Notes: generated from the sequence alone by a model not told the origin. 64,000 bases of DNA from Paenibacillus sp. PCH8 (GCF_002968835.1 NZ_PKQK01000001.1:2046001-2110000), one strand, 5' to 3'; shown: positions 8,542 to 18,655, counted from the stretch's first letter. A program made the numbers and translations.

Positions 8542-11055
8542 ATGAAAACAGCAACAATACGAAGAGAAGACGTTGAACTTCTGGCACCCGCAGGGGACTG
8601 GGATTGTATGCGTTCGGCGGTAGCCAATGGCGCAGATGCCATTTTCTTCGGAGTCGAAAAGTTTAATGCACGAGCACGGGCGAACAATTTCCGTATGGAC
8701 GAGCTGCCAGAGATTATGGCGTTTTTGCACAGTTACGGCGTAAAAGGTTTCTTGACCTTTAATATATTGATTTTTGAAAATGAATTGACGGATGCCAAAG
8801 AACTGATTGATGCATGTGTCGATGCAGGTGTGGACGCTGTAATTGTTCAGGATTTGGGTCTGGTGAAGATGATCCGCGAGATCTCACCGGATTTCCCAAT
8901 TCACGGTTCAACACAGATGACGATTACGTCACCGGAAGCGGTCGAGTTTACGAAGCCGTTTGACATGGAACGTGTCGTTCTGGGACGAGAGAACAATCTG
9001 AAGCAGATCCAGAAGATCGGAGAACAAGCGAAGCTTCCAATGGAAGTATTCGTTCACGGCGCGCTGTGTGTATCGTACTCAGGGCAATGCCTGACTTCTG
9101 AAATGTGGGGTGGACGTTCCGCCAATCGTGGGGAATGTGCACAGGCATGTCGTCTGCCGTACGACTTGATGGTGGACGGAGTTCACAAGCCGATGGGTGA
9201 TGTGGCTTATCTGTTGTCTCCGAAGGATCTGGCAGCGATTGACCTGATGCCTGAACTGATCGAAGCGGGTGTAACTTCTTTCAAAATCGAAGGACGTCTC
9301 AAAACGCCGGAATACGTAGCGAACGTGGTAAGCAAATATCGTAAAGCGATCGATCGTTATTTTGATGGAGATAACACGCCGCCAAGCAAGGAAGAAGTTC
9401 GTGAATTGCAGCAAAGCTTCTCCCGTGGATTTACGCACGGTTTCCTGAGTGGTACGAACAATAAAGAGCTGGTTGATGGCACATTCCCGAAAAGCCGCGG
9501 TGTCTACCTTGGTCGTGTAGATCAAGTGTTGCGCGATGGTGTGGTTCTGAAGCTGGATGCTCCCGTGAAACGTGGAGACGGGATTGTATTTGACGCCGGA
9601 GATCCGACGCAGAAGGAAGAGGGCGGACGTGTATACGATGTGCGTCGCAAAGGTGTGAAACTCGAAGGCGAAGCTGAAGAGGGCTGGATCGTTGATGTTG
9701 TGCCAGGTCGCAGTGATGTGGATCTGCGCCGTGTGAAAGTTGGCGACAAAGTATGGAAAACGAATGACCCTGCGCTGGACAAACGCCTGCGTCAAAGCTT
9801 CGAGACCGAGAAGCCATACCGTGTCTTCCCGGTCAAAGTGAAAGTCATCGGCAGCCCGGGGCAGCCGCTTAGCACATGGTGGACAGACGTACAGAAAGGC
9901 ACGACTGTCCGGATTGATTCCGAGATGGAACTGGACATTGCCCAGAAGCGTCCGATGACCCATGAATTGCTCGAGGAGCAATTCGGACGCCTCGGGGGCA
10001 CCGTGTTCCAGCTGGAAGGAATGGACGTCAACCTGCACGGTGACGTCATCATCCCGATGCGCGAGTTGAACAATATTCGCCGTCAGGCGGTCGAACAACT
10101 CGCGGGCGAGCGCCCTAAACCGCCCGTCTACGTGAAACGGGCAGTGAACGTCTATGGCGATTCGGTGAAACCGGCATCGCCAGTTGCTCGCGGTCAAGCG
10201 GAGCTGACCGCGCTCTGTCGCAGCCTGCCACAAGTCGAGGCAGCGATTGAAGCGGGGGTCGGCATGATCTACGCCGACTTCGAATTCATCAAGCAGTTCC
10301 CGGCAGCTGTGGAAGCTGTGCATACCGCTGGTCGCAAGATCGCGCTGGCAACACCGCGGATTCACATGCCTGGAGAGAACGGATATCATAATAATATCTT
10401 GCGTCTGAAGCCGGATGCGGTACTGGTACGTAATACAGGTGCACTGTACTTCTACCTGCGCCACCGGATGGAGAACCCGGATGCGACGCACCCTGAACTG
10501 ATCGGCGACTTCTCATTGAACATCGCCAATCACAAAGCAGTTGAATTGTTCCTGGAAGCGGGATGTGACTGGATTACACCTTCCTATGACCTGAACATTC
10601 AGCAAATGGTTGATTTGCTTGGACATTCCCGTACAAGTCAGACGGAAGTGGTTATCCATCAGCATCTGCCGATGTTCCATACCGAGCACTGTGTGTACTG
10701 TACGTTTATGAGTGAAGGAACGGACTTTACGAACTGTGGACGTCCTTGTGAGGAACAACGTGCATCGCTGCAAGACCGGATCGGCATGTCCCATCCGGTA
10801 CGTGTGGATGAAGGCTGCCGTAATACCGTATACAATGCTGTAGAACAGTCAGGTGCCGAGTATCTGACCAACTTCATGGATCTGGGTGTATCCCGTTACC
10901 GTGTGGAATTCCTGGAAGAGTCACCGGAGCAAGTACGCGAAGTGATTGATCTGTACAACCGTGCACTACGCGGCGAGATCACGGGTACACAAGTTTGGAA
11001 AACACTGAAAGCAACGAACCAACTGGGCGTTACACGTGGTCAATTGGTGAAATAA
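8542..11055 (+). CDS. U32 peptidase-family protein, probable RNA hydroxylation factor
   Basis: An 837-residue U32-family protein. The start ATG follows GGGGAGGATCTAC; an in-frame upstream codon lies inside the ribosome binding site. The opening ELLAPAGDWDCMRSAVANGADAIFFG and the family signature around residues 169-185 (VHGALCVSYSGQC, then CAQACRLPY) are clear. Residues about 400-550 form a DUF3656-like region. A second Cys group lies at 715-757 (HCVYC, NCGRPCEE, GCRN). The family is named for a collagenase-like peptidase, but characterised members (TrhP in tRNA, RlhA in 23S rRNA) act in RNA hydroxylation with an iron-sulfur cluster formed by these Cys. The size and DUF3656 region resemble RlhA more than the shorter TrhP proteins; which RNA it modifies cannot be read here. 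Confidence 0.88.
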   Translation: MKTATIRREDVELLAPAGDWDCMRSAVANGADAIFFGVEKFNARARANNFRMDELPEIMAFLHSYGVKGFLTFNILIFENELTDAKELIDACVDAGVDAVIVQDLGLVKMIREISPDFPIHGSTQMTITSPEAVEFTKPFDMERVVLGRENNLKQIQKIGEQAKLPMEVFVHGALCVSYSGQCLTSEMWGGRSANRGECAQACRLPYDLMVDGVHKPMGDVAYLLSPKDLAAIDLMPELIEAGVTSFKIEGRLKTPEYVANVVSKYRKAIDRYFDGDNTPPSKEEVRELQQSFSRGFTHGFLSGTNNKELVDGTFPKSRGVYLGRVDQVLRDGVVLKLDAPVKRGDGIVFDAGDPTQKEEGGRVYDVRRKGVKLEGEAEEGWIVDVVPGRSDVDLRRVKVGDKVWKTNDPALDKRLRQSFETEKPYRVFPVKVKVIGSPGQPLSTWWTDVQKGTTVRIDSEMELDIAQKRPMTHELLEEQFGRLGGTVFQLEGMDVNLHGDVIIPMRELNNIRRQAVEQLAGERPKPPVYVKRAVNVYGDSVKPASPVARGQAELTALCRSLPQVEAAIEAGVGMIYADFEFIKQFPAAVEAVHTAGRKIALATPRIHMPGENGYHNNILRLKPDAVLVRNTGALYFYLRHRMENPDATHPELIGDFSLNIANHKAVELFLEAGCDWITPSYDLNIQQMVDLLGHSRTSQTEVVIHQHLPMFHTEHCVYCTFMSEGTDFTNCGRPCEEQRASLQDRIGMSHPVRVDEGCRNTVYNAVEQSGAEYLTNFMDLGVSRYRVEFLEESPEQVREVIDLYNRALRGEITGTQVWKTLKATNQLGVTRGQLVK

Positions 11056-11095
11056 ATGCATCGCAGGTTACAACATCAGGCTACAAGCATGAAGC

Positions 11096-11136
11096 AACCC
11101 CAATCTCTGCTTTACGGAGCTCTTGGGGTTTTTTCT
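11096..11136 (+). terminator. Terminator after the U32 gene
   Basis: AACCCCAA (11096-11103) pairs with TTGGGGTT (11123-11130), followed by TTTTCTG. Confidence 0.75.
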
Positions 11137-11162
11137 GTAAAAAGGCTAGGAGGCGAAGAAGT

Positions 11163-14100
11163 GTGGCGCCATTCACAATCATGGATATCAAATTGCTGTG
11201 CGGGGTCACGGCATTCAAACGAGGAGAAGCGTATAACCAATCCGGCAGGGTGACCAATCTGGTGGTCAGTGTGGATCAACGTCATTATGAAGCACAGGTA
11301 CGTGGAACGCAGCGCTACCAGGTCTCCGTAGATGTGGATGGGTCGGGTGAGATCGTGGCAGGCTGCAGTTGTCCGGGTGATGGCAGGTATTATGATTATT
11401 GCAAACACGTAGCTGCTGTCATGTTGGCTATACAACAATGGGAAGAACAACAGGAACATAACGCTAAGGCTGCTTCCGGAAAGCCCTCCCCACCTTCCAA
11501 GCCTGCCACTGGCAAAGAAACCACTTCTAATGCTGGACCGGGGTTCAAGTCCAGAGTGGGGACATTAGTCGAAGAAAGCGAATGGGAGCGTCCGCAATCT
11601 GTTACACAATCAGATCCAAGTGAAAATACAGATACAGATACGTATGTGAATCGTTCAGATCTTTCAGGTGACCCGAATCACACTAACCCCGGTGTATCTT
11701 CCCGTTCTCTTTTACAGGGCAGTTCATCTGTGGATGCTCCAGAGCAACCGCCGGTTCACTTTGCCCAGGCAGGTCGACCAAGCTCAGCTTCGGGTTGGGG
11801 CCGCTCCGCGGACAAGCCTTCATACCGTACTGCGGATCAGATTTTGTCCATGTTTGCCAAGGATCGCAGGCCGCTACATGCCAATGACCGTAAATACGCC
11901 CCTCCTGTCACCCGATCTTCACTGCGGGAAGAGTTGCAGATTCAGTTTATATGTAAGCTCGTACAGGTTCACAAGGGTGGAGCGAAGCTCGCGCTTGAAT
12001 TGAAGGTGGGTAACAAACGTCTATATGTTGTGCAGAAAGTGAAGCAATTCCTGAACTGCATCGAGAAGGGCGAGCCGATGTCATTCACGAAGCTGTTCTT
12101 TTATGATCCTGTGATGCATTTTTTCAGTCCTCAGGATCAGGCGATTCTTTCGATGCTTATTCGAATGAGACAGAGTGAAGATGCGTATCGCGAATCCATA
12201 TCGGGTTATTTGGGAGCTTCGGATGGTCGGGATATATTGATTGCTCCGCTCGTATGGAAGCCGCTGTTGGAACGGCTACTCCAGGTTGACAGCCGTATGG
12301 AGGGCACGGGATTTTCCAATGGACCACTCACGTTGGGTGAAGGGGCACTGCCTTTATTTTACCGGATTGCCCAGGGAGCGAATGAGGGATATCAGCTTGA
12401 GATTTCTGGACTCCGTGAGTTGATTCTTCTTCCTGCCTATGACGCCGCTGTGGTGGAAGGACAATTGCATATGTTGGAACCGATGCAGATGCGCAGTCTG
12501 GAGGATTTGAGCGGGGCGCTCACTTCGTATGGAATCAAGGAAAGCATTGATATTTCGTCCCAGCAGGTGGATGAGTTCGTACAACATGTCGTGCCAGAAC
12601 TTCGTACACTCGGACATCTGTCCATTGATTCGCAAGTGCGTGAACAGATCGCGGAACCTGAACTTGCACCGAAACTGTACATCGACTTCTATCGTGAACG
12701 TATTACAGCGCGCCTGGAGTTCGACTATGAGTTAATGGTGATTAACCCACTGGCAGAGTATTTAATGGATGAGGAAGAGAAAAAGGTTATTCTGGTGCGT
12801 GACCGGTACAAGGAGCGAAATCTGATTGAACGACTCGATCGGTCTTTCTTGGAACGTGAGGGGAGTGTCTGGGCGAGTGAGCGCGAAGATGCCATCTATG
12901 ATGTGATGTACCATCTCCTGCCTGAGCTTGAGAAGCAGGTAGAGATCTATATGCCGAACGCCGTGAAGGCTATGGTGCAATCCTATCCAACACCTCCGAA
13001 AGTCCGGGCAGATCTGGGGAAAGGGCTCGACTGGCTGGAGATCTCATTTGAGATGGAAGGTGTGGACGAGCAGGAACTTCAGGAACTCATGCGCCGCATT
13101 GTGGAAAAGAAACCATATTTCCGTCTACGCAGTGGTGTCTTTCTCTCACTTGAAAATGAAGGCGCGGACAGTTTCGCTCATATGGCTGATTCGCTTGGAC
13201 TGGGACCGGATGATATCAAGAGCAGCCATATTCGGCTGCCTGCTGTTCGGGCGTTACAATTGCCAGGCCGAGATGAAGTATCGGGTCATGTGAAATGGGG
13301 AGGGTCCCTCAAACGTTTCCTGAATGATCTGCGTGATCCCGAACGAATGGATTTTGCATTGCCTGAAGCACTGACACCCATCCTGCGAGATTATCAGACG
13401 AGCGGGTACCAGTGGTTACGTACCCTCGCTTATTACCGTTTTGGCGGCATTTTGGCGGATGATATGGGACTTGGCAAAACGTTACAAAGCATTGCCTACA
13501 TTACGGCATCGCTTCATGAGAAGCCTGAGTACAATGCTGACCATGCTGAGGTTATTCAAGGGGAACCAGGGTCAGCGTCTTCGTGGGGCAACACAACGTC
13601 TACTGCTGCCTTCGATCCCTTAACTGGGCTCCCATTGGATCATGTGGTTTTAGAGGATGCGGATGGCATATGGTCTACCCTGCAGCAGGATGGATTGACG
13701 ATCCAAACGAGGACGACTCATCCGCCTGTACTTGTCGTGGCTCCCGCCTCGCTGACGTACAACTGGGCGAATGAGTTTGCCCGGTTCGCCCCGCATTTGA
13801 GAGTTCTAATTGCAGCTGGTCAGAAAGAAGAACGAGCCAGTATGCTGGCAGGCATGGATGAGGCAGATGTGATTGTGACGTCGTATCCGTTGTTACGCCG
13901 GGATCTGGACACCTATCTGGGCCGAACCTTCCATACGCTCATTCTGGATGAGGCCCAGGCGATCAAGAATGCGTCTTCCCAGACGGCGCAGGCAGTCAAA
14001 CAGATTCAGGCCCCGCGCCGTTTTGCGCTCACAGGTACGCCTGTGGAGAACTCTCTGGATGAGTTGTGGTCCATCTTTGAGGCCGTATTCCCGGGGTTGT

Positions 14101-14933
14101 TTCCAAGTTACAGAAGATTTCGTGATCTTCCTCCCGAACGAATCTCGCGCATGGTGCGTCCATTTATTCTCCGTCGCCTGAAGAAGGATGTGCTGGAAGA
14201 ATTGCCAGATCGTATTGAAACGGTGCAGCGGTCCGAGCTGACAGTTGAACAGAAGAAGCTGTACGCCGCCTACCTTTCCCAGCTGCAGGATGAAGCATCG
14301 AAAGATATGGAGGATAACGGCGGCTTCCAGAAGAATCGTATCAAAATACTGGCTGGCATCACCCGTTTGCGTCAGTTATGTTGTCACCCGGCCCTCTTTG
14401 TCGAAGGGTATCAAGGCGATTCCGGGAAAATGGAGCAGCTGCTCGAAACCGTCGAGGATTGTCTGGCCGCAGGCAAACGCATTCTCATCTTCTCCCAGTT
14501 TGCAAGCATGTTGAACCTGATTCGGCAGACGCTCACTGCACAAGGAAGAAACCTATTCTATCTCGATGGTCAGACACCAGCACAGAACCGTGTTGAGATG
14601 TGCCGCAGATTTAACGAGGGTGAAGCCGAACTGTTTCTAATTTCCCTGAAAGCTGGAGGAACTGGACTGAACTTAACGGGTGCAGATACCGTTATATTAT
14701 ATGATCTGTGGTGGAATCCCGCTGTGGAAGAACAGGCCATTGGTCGTGCTCATCGCATGGGACAGAAACAAGTGGTACAAGTCATCCGTCTGGTTACCCA
14801 AGGTACGATCGAAGAGAAGATTCTGGAACTCCAGCAGCGGAAGAAGGACTTGATTGCCGAGGTCATTGAACCGGGGGACGGTGGCTCAACCACCTTATCC
14901 GAACAGGATATTCGTGAATTGTTGATGGTATAA
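11163..14933 (+). CDS. SWIM zinc-finger SNF2-family helicase
   Basis: A Swi2/Snf2-type DNA translocase of 1256 residues. GTG is preceded by AGGAGG nine bases upstream; the reading frame extends further back into the U32 gene but has no signal there. The SWIM zinc finger (CSCP...CKH) is at about 67-83. A low-complexity, Pro/Ser/Thr-rich linker follows (about 100-230), then a bacterial SNF2 N-terminal region. Helicase motifs: DMGLGKT near 766, VVAPASLTYNW, LDEAQ near 929, ALTGTPVENS, FILRRLKKDVLEELP, LKAGGTGLNLTGAD and QAIGRAHRMGQ near 1190-1200. About 65 extra residues (786-855) separate motifs I and Ia. It resembles YwqA-like proteins of Bacillales, whose role is poorly defined; action on chromosomal DNA or stalled RNA polymerase is likely from the family. 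Confidence 0.93.
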   Translation: MAPFTIMDIKLLCGVTAFKRGEAYNQSGRVTNLVVSVDQRHYEAQVRGTQRYQVSVDVDGSGEIVAGCSCPGDGRYYDYCKHVAAVMLAIQQWEEQQEHNAKAASGKPSPPSKPATGKETTSNAGPGFKSRVGTLVEESEWERPQSVTQSDPSENTDTDTYVNRSDLSGDPNHTNPGVSSRSLLQGSSSVDAPEQPPVHFAQAGRPSSASGWGRSADKPSYRTADQILSMFAKDRRPLHANDRKYAPPVTRSSLREELQIQFICKLVQVHKGGAKLALELKVGNKRLYVVQKVKQFLNCIEKGEPMSFTKLFFYDPVMHFFSPQDQAILSMLIRMRQSEDAYRESISGYLGASDGRDILIAPLVWKPLLERLLQVDSRMEGTGFSNGPLTLGEGALPLFYRIAQGANEGYQLEISGLRELILLPAYDAAVVEGQLHMLEPMQMRSLEDLSGALTSYGIKESIDISSQQVDEFVQHVVPELRTLGHLSIDSQVREQIAEPELAPKLYIDFYRERITARLEFDYELMVINPLAEYLMDEEEKKVILVRDRYKERNLIERLDRSFLEREGSVWASEREDAIYDVMYHLLPELEKQVEIYMPNAVKAMVQSYPTPPKVRADLGKGLDWLEISFEMEGVDEQELQELMRRIVEKKPYFRLRSGVFLSLENEGADSFAHMADSLGLGPDDIKSSHIRLPAVRALQLPGRDEVSGHVKWGGSLKRFLNDLRDPERMDFALPEALTPILRDYQTSGYQWLRTLAYYRFGGILADDMGLGKTLQSIAYITASLHEKPEYNADHAEVIQGEPGSASSWGNTTSTAAFDPLTGLPLDHVVLEDADGIWSTLQQDGLTIQTRTTHPPVLVVAPASLTYNWANEFARFAPHLRVLIAAGQKEERASMLAGMDEADVIVTSYPLLRRDLDTYLGRTFHTLILDEAQAIKNASSQTAQAVKQIQAPRRFALTGTPVENSLDELWSIFEAVFPGLFPSYRRFRDLPPERISRMVRPFILRRLKKDVLEELPDRIETVQRSELTVEQKKLYAAYLSQLQDEASKDMEDNGGFQKNRIKILAGITRLRQLCCHPALFVEGYQGDSGKMEQLLETVEDCLAAGKRILIFSQFASMLNLIRQTLTAQGRNLFYLDGQTPAQNRVEMCRRFNEGEAELFLISLKAGGTGLNLTGADTVILYDLWWNPAVEEQAIGRAHRMGQKQVVQVIRLVTQGTIEEKILELQQRKKDLIAEVIEPGDGGSTTLSEQDIRELLMV

Positions 14934-15008
14934 TGGAGTCCAAGCATCCTAGCACTCAGAATCATTAAATAAAGTAAACTATGTATCTAGCAAAAGGAGT
15001 GGGTTCGT

Positions 15009-15887
15009 ATGCGCATTCGCAAAGCCATTATTCCAGCTGCCGGTCTCGGTACCCGGTTCTTGCCTGCTACCAAGGCGATGCCGAAGGAAATGCTGCCCAT
15101 CGTGGACAAGCCGACGATCCAGTACATTATTGAAGAAGCCGTAGCTTCAGGCATCGAGGATATTATTATCGTAACGGGTAAAGGGAAACGGGCCATCGAG
15201 GATCACTTCGACTATTCTTTTGAGCTGGAGCAGAATCTGGCGGGTAAACAGAAATGGGACTTGCTGAACGAAGTTCGCAAACCCTCGGAGATGGCAGATA
15301 TCCATTATATCCGTCAAAAGGAACCCAAGGGACTTGGTCACGCCATCTGGTGCGCCCGCAAGTTTATTGGAAACGAACCGTTTGCTGTCCTGTTAGGGGA
15401 CGACATTGTGGAAGCGGACCATCCCTGCCTGAAGCAGATGATCGAAGTTTACGATGAATTGCAATCTCCGATCGTTGGCGTGAAGCCTGTCGATTGGAAC
15501 GAGGTATCTCGATACGGAATTGTGGACGGAGAACTGGTATCTCGCGCCGAAGATCGGGTGTACCGCGCCCGGCGTTTAATCGAGAAACCGAAGACAGAAG
15601 ACTCCCCGTCTAACTTGGCCATTATGGGGCGTTACATCTTAACACCGGATATCTTCGAGATTCTGGGTCAACAATCTGTTGGGGTGGGCGGAGAAATTCA
15701 GCTTACTGACGCGTTGTCCCGATTGAATGAACAGCGGCAGATTCTTGCTTATCACTTTGAGGGGCTCCGTCATGATGTCGGTGAGAAGCTGGGCTTTATT
15801 GAGACATCGATTCACTACGCATTACAGCGCCCGGATCTGAGGAAAGATCTCCTAAAGTATTTGGAACAGGTCCTAAAGGATCAATAA
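15009..15887 (+). CDS. galU: UTP-glucose-1-phosphate uridylyltransferase
   Basis: GalU makes UDP-glucose from glucose-1-phosphate and UTP, feeding glycolipid, teichoic acid and capsule synthesis. The 292-residue protein begins [32 protein letters not shown], the nucleotide-binding loop and metal region typical of GalU, and has the [10 protein letters not shown] and [13 protein letters not shown] motifs. It is not the shorter-signature thymidylyltransferase RmlA, although it sits before an rml cluster that lacks rmlA. AAAGGAG precedes the ATG. A strong terminator separates it from rmlC. Confidence 0.95.
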   Translation: MRIRKAIIPAAGLGTRFLPATKAMPKEMLPIVDKPTIQYIIEEAVASGIEDIIIVTGKGKRAIEDHFDYSFELEQNLAGKQKWDLLNEVRKPSEMADIHYIRQKEPKGLGHAIWCARKFIGNEPFAVLLGDDIVEADHPCLKQMIEVYDELQSPIVGVKPVDWNEVSRYGIVDGELVSRAEDRVYRARRLIEKPKTEDSPSNLAIMGRYILTPDIFEILGQQSVGVGGEIQLTDALSRLNEQRQILAYHFEGLRHDVGEKLGFIETSIHYALQRPDLRKDLLKYLEQVLKDQ

Positions 15888-15908
15888 ATAGTTTTCCGCT
15901 TGCCATTG

Positions 15909-15950
15909 AAGCCCAGCCGATGAATGATATCGCGGCTGGGCTTTGATTTA
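15909..15950 (+). terminator. Terminator after galU
   Basis: AAGCCCAGCCG (15909-15919) pairs perfectly with CGGCTGGGCTT (15933-15943), followed by TGATTTA, a modest T tract. Confidence 0.75.
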
Positions 15951-16070
15951 CTTATATAGAGCATGAAATATCAGGATTATACAGGCCAATGAACAAACAC
16001 ATACCCGACACTTTACATATACATAGTCAATATGAATAAATGCTGTAAAGCAGCAGAACGGAGGGATGAC

Positions 16071-16619
16071 ATGAAGTTAATTCCGCTGTTTATGGATGGT
16101 GCAGTGATACTGGAACCCAAGGTTTATGGCGATCATCGTGGATATTTTATGGAGAGTTATAATGAACAGGTATTGCACGAGAATGGAATACAACATGTCT
16201 TTGTTCAGGACAATCAATCCTTGTCGGCAGAAGCAGGTGTTCTGCGGGGACTCCATTACCAGCTTCATCCCAAAGCTCAGACCAAACTGGTGAGAGTGAT
16301 CTCCGGGGCCATATACGATGTAATTGTAGATGTTCGTGCTTCTTCGCCTACCTTTGGACAATGGAAAAGTGTCATACTGAGTGAGCATAATCAGCGCCAG
16401 TTGCTTGTCCCCCAAGGATTTGCTCATGGTTTCTGCACCTTGGTGCCGAATACACAGGTGACCTATAAAGTGGATGCGTATTATTCTCCTGAACATGATC
16501 GTGGCGTTCTGTGGAACGATCCCGCGCTCGCCATCGATTGGCCTGTTACGGAACCTATATTATCGGCGAAGGATCAGAAGCACCCCGTATTGAAAGCTGC
16601 CGAGCTGAATTTTGATTAA
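16071..16619 (+). CDS. rfbC: dTDP-4-dehydrorhamnose 3,5-epimerase
   Basis: RmlC catalyses the third step of dTDP-L-rhamnose synthesis. The 182-residue length is exactly typical. The ATG follows ACGGAGGGATGAC; a longer in-frame start at 16032 lies upstream of that ribosome binding site and is rejected. Visible family features are EPKVYGDHRGYFMESYN, the catalytic His region VLRGLHYQLHP, the cupin strands around KLVRVISGAIYDVIVDVR, and VPQGFAHGFCTL. It heads the rfbC-rfbB-rfbD operon. Confidence 0.96.
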   Translation: MKLIPLFMDGAVILEPKVYGDHRGYFMESYNEQVLHENGIQHVFVQDNQSLSAEAGVLRGLHYQLHPKAQTKLVRVISGAIYDVIVDVRASSPTFGQWKSVILSEHNQRQLLVPQGFAHGFCTLVPNTQVTYKVDAYYSPEHDRGVLWNDPALAIDWPVTEPILSAKDQKHPVLKAAELNFD

Positions 16620-16673
16620 CAATAGACTTCTCAGGTACTTCCTGTATCTGAAAGGCAGAGGGAGAGAGACAGC

Positions 16674-17699
16674 ATGAAATTACTGGTTACAGGTGGGGCT
16701 GGCTTCATTGGCAGCAACTTTGTGTTATATATGCTTCGTGAACATCCGAATGTTGAAATTATCAACGTCGATGCCTTAACGTATGCAGGGAATCTGGAGA
16801 ACTTGCAAACGGTAGAGTCCGACCCGAGATATACATTTGTCAAAGCCGATATTGCAGATGTACAGCAGATGGAAGCTGTTTTCTCTCAAGGCATCGATGT
16901 GGTTGTGAATTTCGCTGCTGAATCTCATGTGGATCGCAGTATTCTGTCTCCGGATATATTTGTCCGTACCAATGTGCTTGGAACGCAGGTGCTGCTAGAT
17001 GCGGCGAAAAAAGTTCAAGTTACCAAATTCGTTCAGGTATCGACAGATGAGGTGTATGGCTCCCTTGGTGCAACAGGTTTATTTACTGAAGCTACACCTT
17101 TGATGCCCAATAGCCCTTACTCTGCGAGTAAAGCTGGCGGAGATTTGCTTGTAAGAGCCTATCATGAAACGTTTGGACTTCCTGTTAACATTACACGCTG
17201 CTCGAACAACTACGGACCTTTGCAGTTCCCGGAGAAACTGATTCCGCTAATTATATCCCGTGCACTGAATGATGATGCTATCCCTGTATATGGTGACGGG
17301 CTCAATATTCGTGACTGGCTGTACGTCGAAGATCACTGTAGTGCGATTGATCTGGTCATCCATAATGGACAATCGGGAGAGGTATACAACATTGGTGGCA
17401 ATAATGAACGTACCAATATATATATTGTGCAGACTGTTCTGGAGCAATTGGGCAAGCCAGCGAGTTTGATTCAATATGTACAGGACCGGTTGGGACATGA
17501 TCGGCGTTATGGTATCGACCCTACCAAGATACGTACAGAGCTCGGCTGGCAACCGTCGTACAACTTTGAGACAGGGATTCAGGAGACCATTCAGTGGTAT
17601 CTGAAGCATCAGGACTGGATGGCGAGAATCCAATCGGGCACATACCAGGACTATGTTCAGCAACAGTATGGTGAGCGGCTGGGTGATTCATCCCAATGA
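16674..17699 (+). CDS. rfbB: dTDP-glucose 4,6-dehydratase
   Basis: RmlB converts dTDP-glucose to dTDP-4-keto-6-deoxyglucose, the second step of dTDP-rhamnose synthesis. The 341-residue SDR-type protein has the NAD loop TGGAGFIGSNFV at the N terminus, STDEVYG, and the catalytic Tyr-Lys pair in SPYSASKAGGD. RINNYGP-like CSNNYGPLQFPEKLIPL and DRLGHDRRYGID are family blocks for substrate binding. Its stop overlaps the rfbD start by four bases (ATGA), which implies translational coupling. Confidence 0.97.
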   Translation: MKLLVTGGAGFIGSNFVLYMLREHPNVEIINVDALTYAGNLENLQTVESDPRYTFVKADIADVQQMEAVFSQGIDVVVNFAAESHVDRSILSPDIFVRTNVLGTQVLLDAAKKVQVTKFVQVSTDEVYGSLGATGLFTEATPLMPNSPYSASKAGGDLLVRAYHETFGLPVNITRCSNNYGPLQFPEKLIPLIISRALNDDAIPVYGDGLNIRDWLYVEDHCSAIDLVIHNGQSGEVYNIGGNNERTNIYIVQTVLEQLGKPASLIQYVQDRLGHDRRYGIDPTKIRTELGWQPSYNFETGIQETIQWYLKHQDWMARIQSGTYQDYVQQQYGERLGDSSQ

Positions 17700-18577
17700 G
17701 TTATAGAGTTATGGTGACTGGGGCGGCTGGACAGCTGGGGCATGATGTGGTGAAAAGCTTTCAGGCAGAGGGGCATCAGATATTAGCCTGTGACAGGGAT
17801 CAGATGGACATTACCGATCAACAGCAATGCACAGAGTTGATAGCCACGTTCCAACCCCACCTTATTGTACACTGCGCGGCTTACACGGCGGTTGATCAGG
17901 CTGAAGTGGATGAGGATACGGCATACACAGTTAATGCATCAGGCACCAGAAATATTGCGGTTGCAGCAGAGCGTGTGGGAGCGAAGCTGGTGTATATCAG
18001 TACTGATTACGTATTTGACGGGAGAGGGAGCAGACCTTACCAGGAGTACGATGTAACGAATCCCCAGAGTGTATATGGCAAGTCCAAGCTTGTTGGGGAA
18101 CGGCTGGTTCAGAGTCTGTGTACACGATGGTTCATTGTACGAACCTCTTGGGTGTTTGGCGTACATGGTAGTAATTTTGTCCAAACCATGCTGGAACTTC
18201 TGGAGAAGCGCCCACAACTGCAAGTCGTTCATGATCAACAAGGTTCCCCCACCTACACGGTAGATCTAGCACAGCTTGTATACACCCTCTCCTTAACTGA
18301 AAAATATGGAATCTACCATGTATCCAATTCGGGAATCTGCACGTGGTATGAGTTTGCACAAGCGATTGGCGAAGAAGCCGTTAAGCAAGGCAGGTTCAAG
18401 CAACCAGCTGAACTTATACCTTGTACAACCGATCAATTCCCTCGTCCCGCCCCTCGTCCTGCTTACTCGGTTATGGATCAACTGGCAATCCGGACGAACG
18501 GATTGAAGCCCATGAGACCTTGGCGAGAGGCATTAATCGCTTTCCTAAACGAGTTGAGTGTGAAGCAAGGGAATTGA
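17696..18577 (+). CDS. rfbD: dTDP-4-dehydrorhamnose reductase
   Basis: RmlD makes dTDP-L-rhamnose with NAD(P)H in the last step of the pathway. The 293-residue protein has the cofactor loop TGAAGQLGHDVV, the STDYVFDG block, and catalytic YGKSKLVGE. The start overlaps the end of rfbB. The product probably feeds rhamnose into surface polysaccharide or glycoprotein glycans, which fits a Gram-positive S-layer or capsule, but no glycosyltransferase is present here to show the destination. Confidence 0.96.
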   Translation: MSYRVMVTGAAGQLGHDVVKSFQAEGHQILACDRDQMDITDQQQCTELIATFQPHLIVHCAAYTAVDQAEVDEDTAYTVNASGTRNIAVAAERVGAKLVYISTDYVFDGRGSRPYQEYDVTNPQSVYGKSKLVGERLVQSLCTRWFIVRTSWVFGVHGSNFVQTMLELLEKRPQLQVVHDQQGSPTYTVDLAQLVYTLSLTEKYGIYHVSNSGICTWYEFAQAIGEEAVKQGRFKQPAELIPCTTDQFPRPAPRPAYSVMDQLAIRTNGLKPMRPWREALIAFLNELSVKQGN

Positions 18578-18623
18578 ATCAGGCTTATGATTAACAATTC
18601 ATTATTACACCAATCCATCAATT

Positions 18624-18655
18624 AACAGCTGCCTCCAGGCGGCTGTTTTTGTTTT
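18624..18655 (+). terminator. Terminator of the rfbCBD operon
   Basis: AACAGCTGCC (18624-18633) pairs with GGCGGCTGTT (18638-18647), one mismatch, followed by TTTGTTTT. Confidence 0.8.

Noticed and set aside
9079..10491. 470-codon reading frame on the - strand inside the U32 gene
   Set aside because: It lies wholly opposite a strongly supported gene, has no recognisable motif and no ribosome binding site; it is a by-product of codon use on the coding strand.
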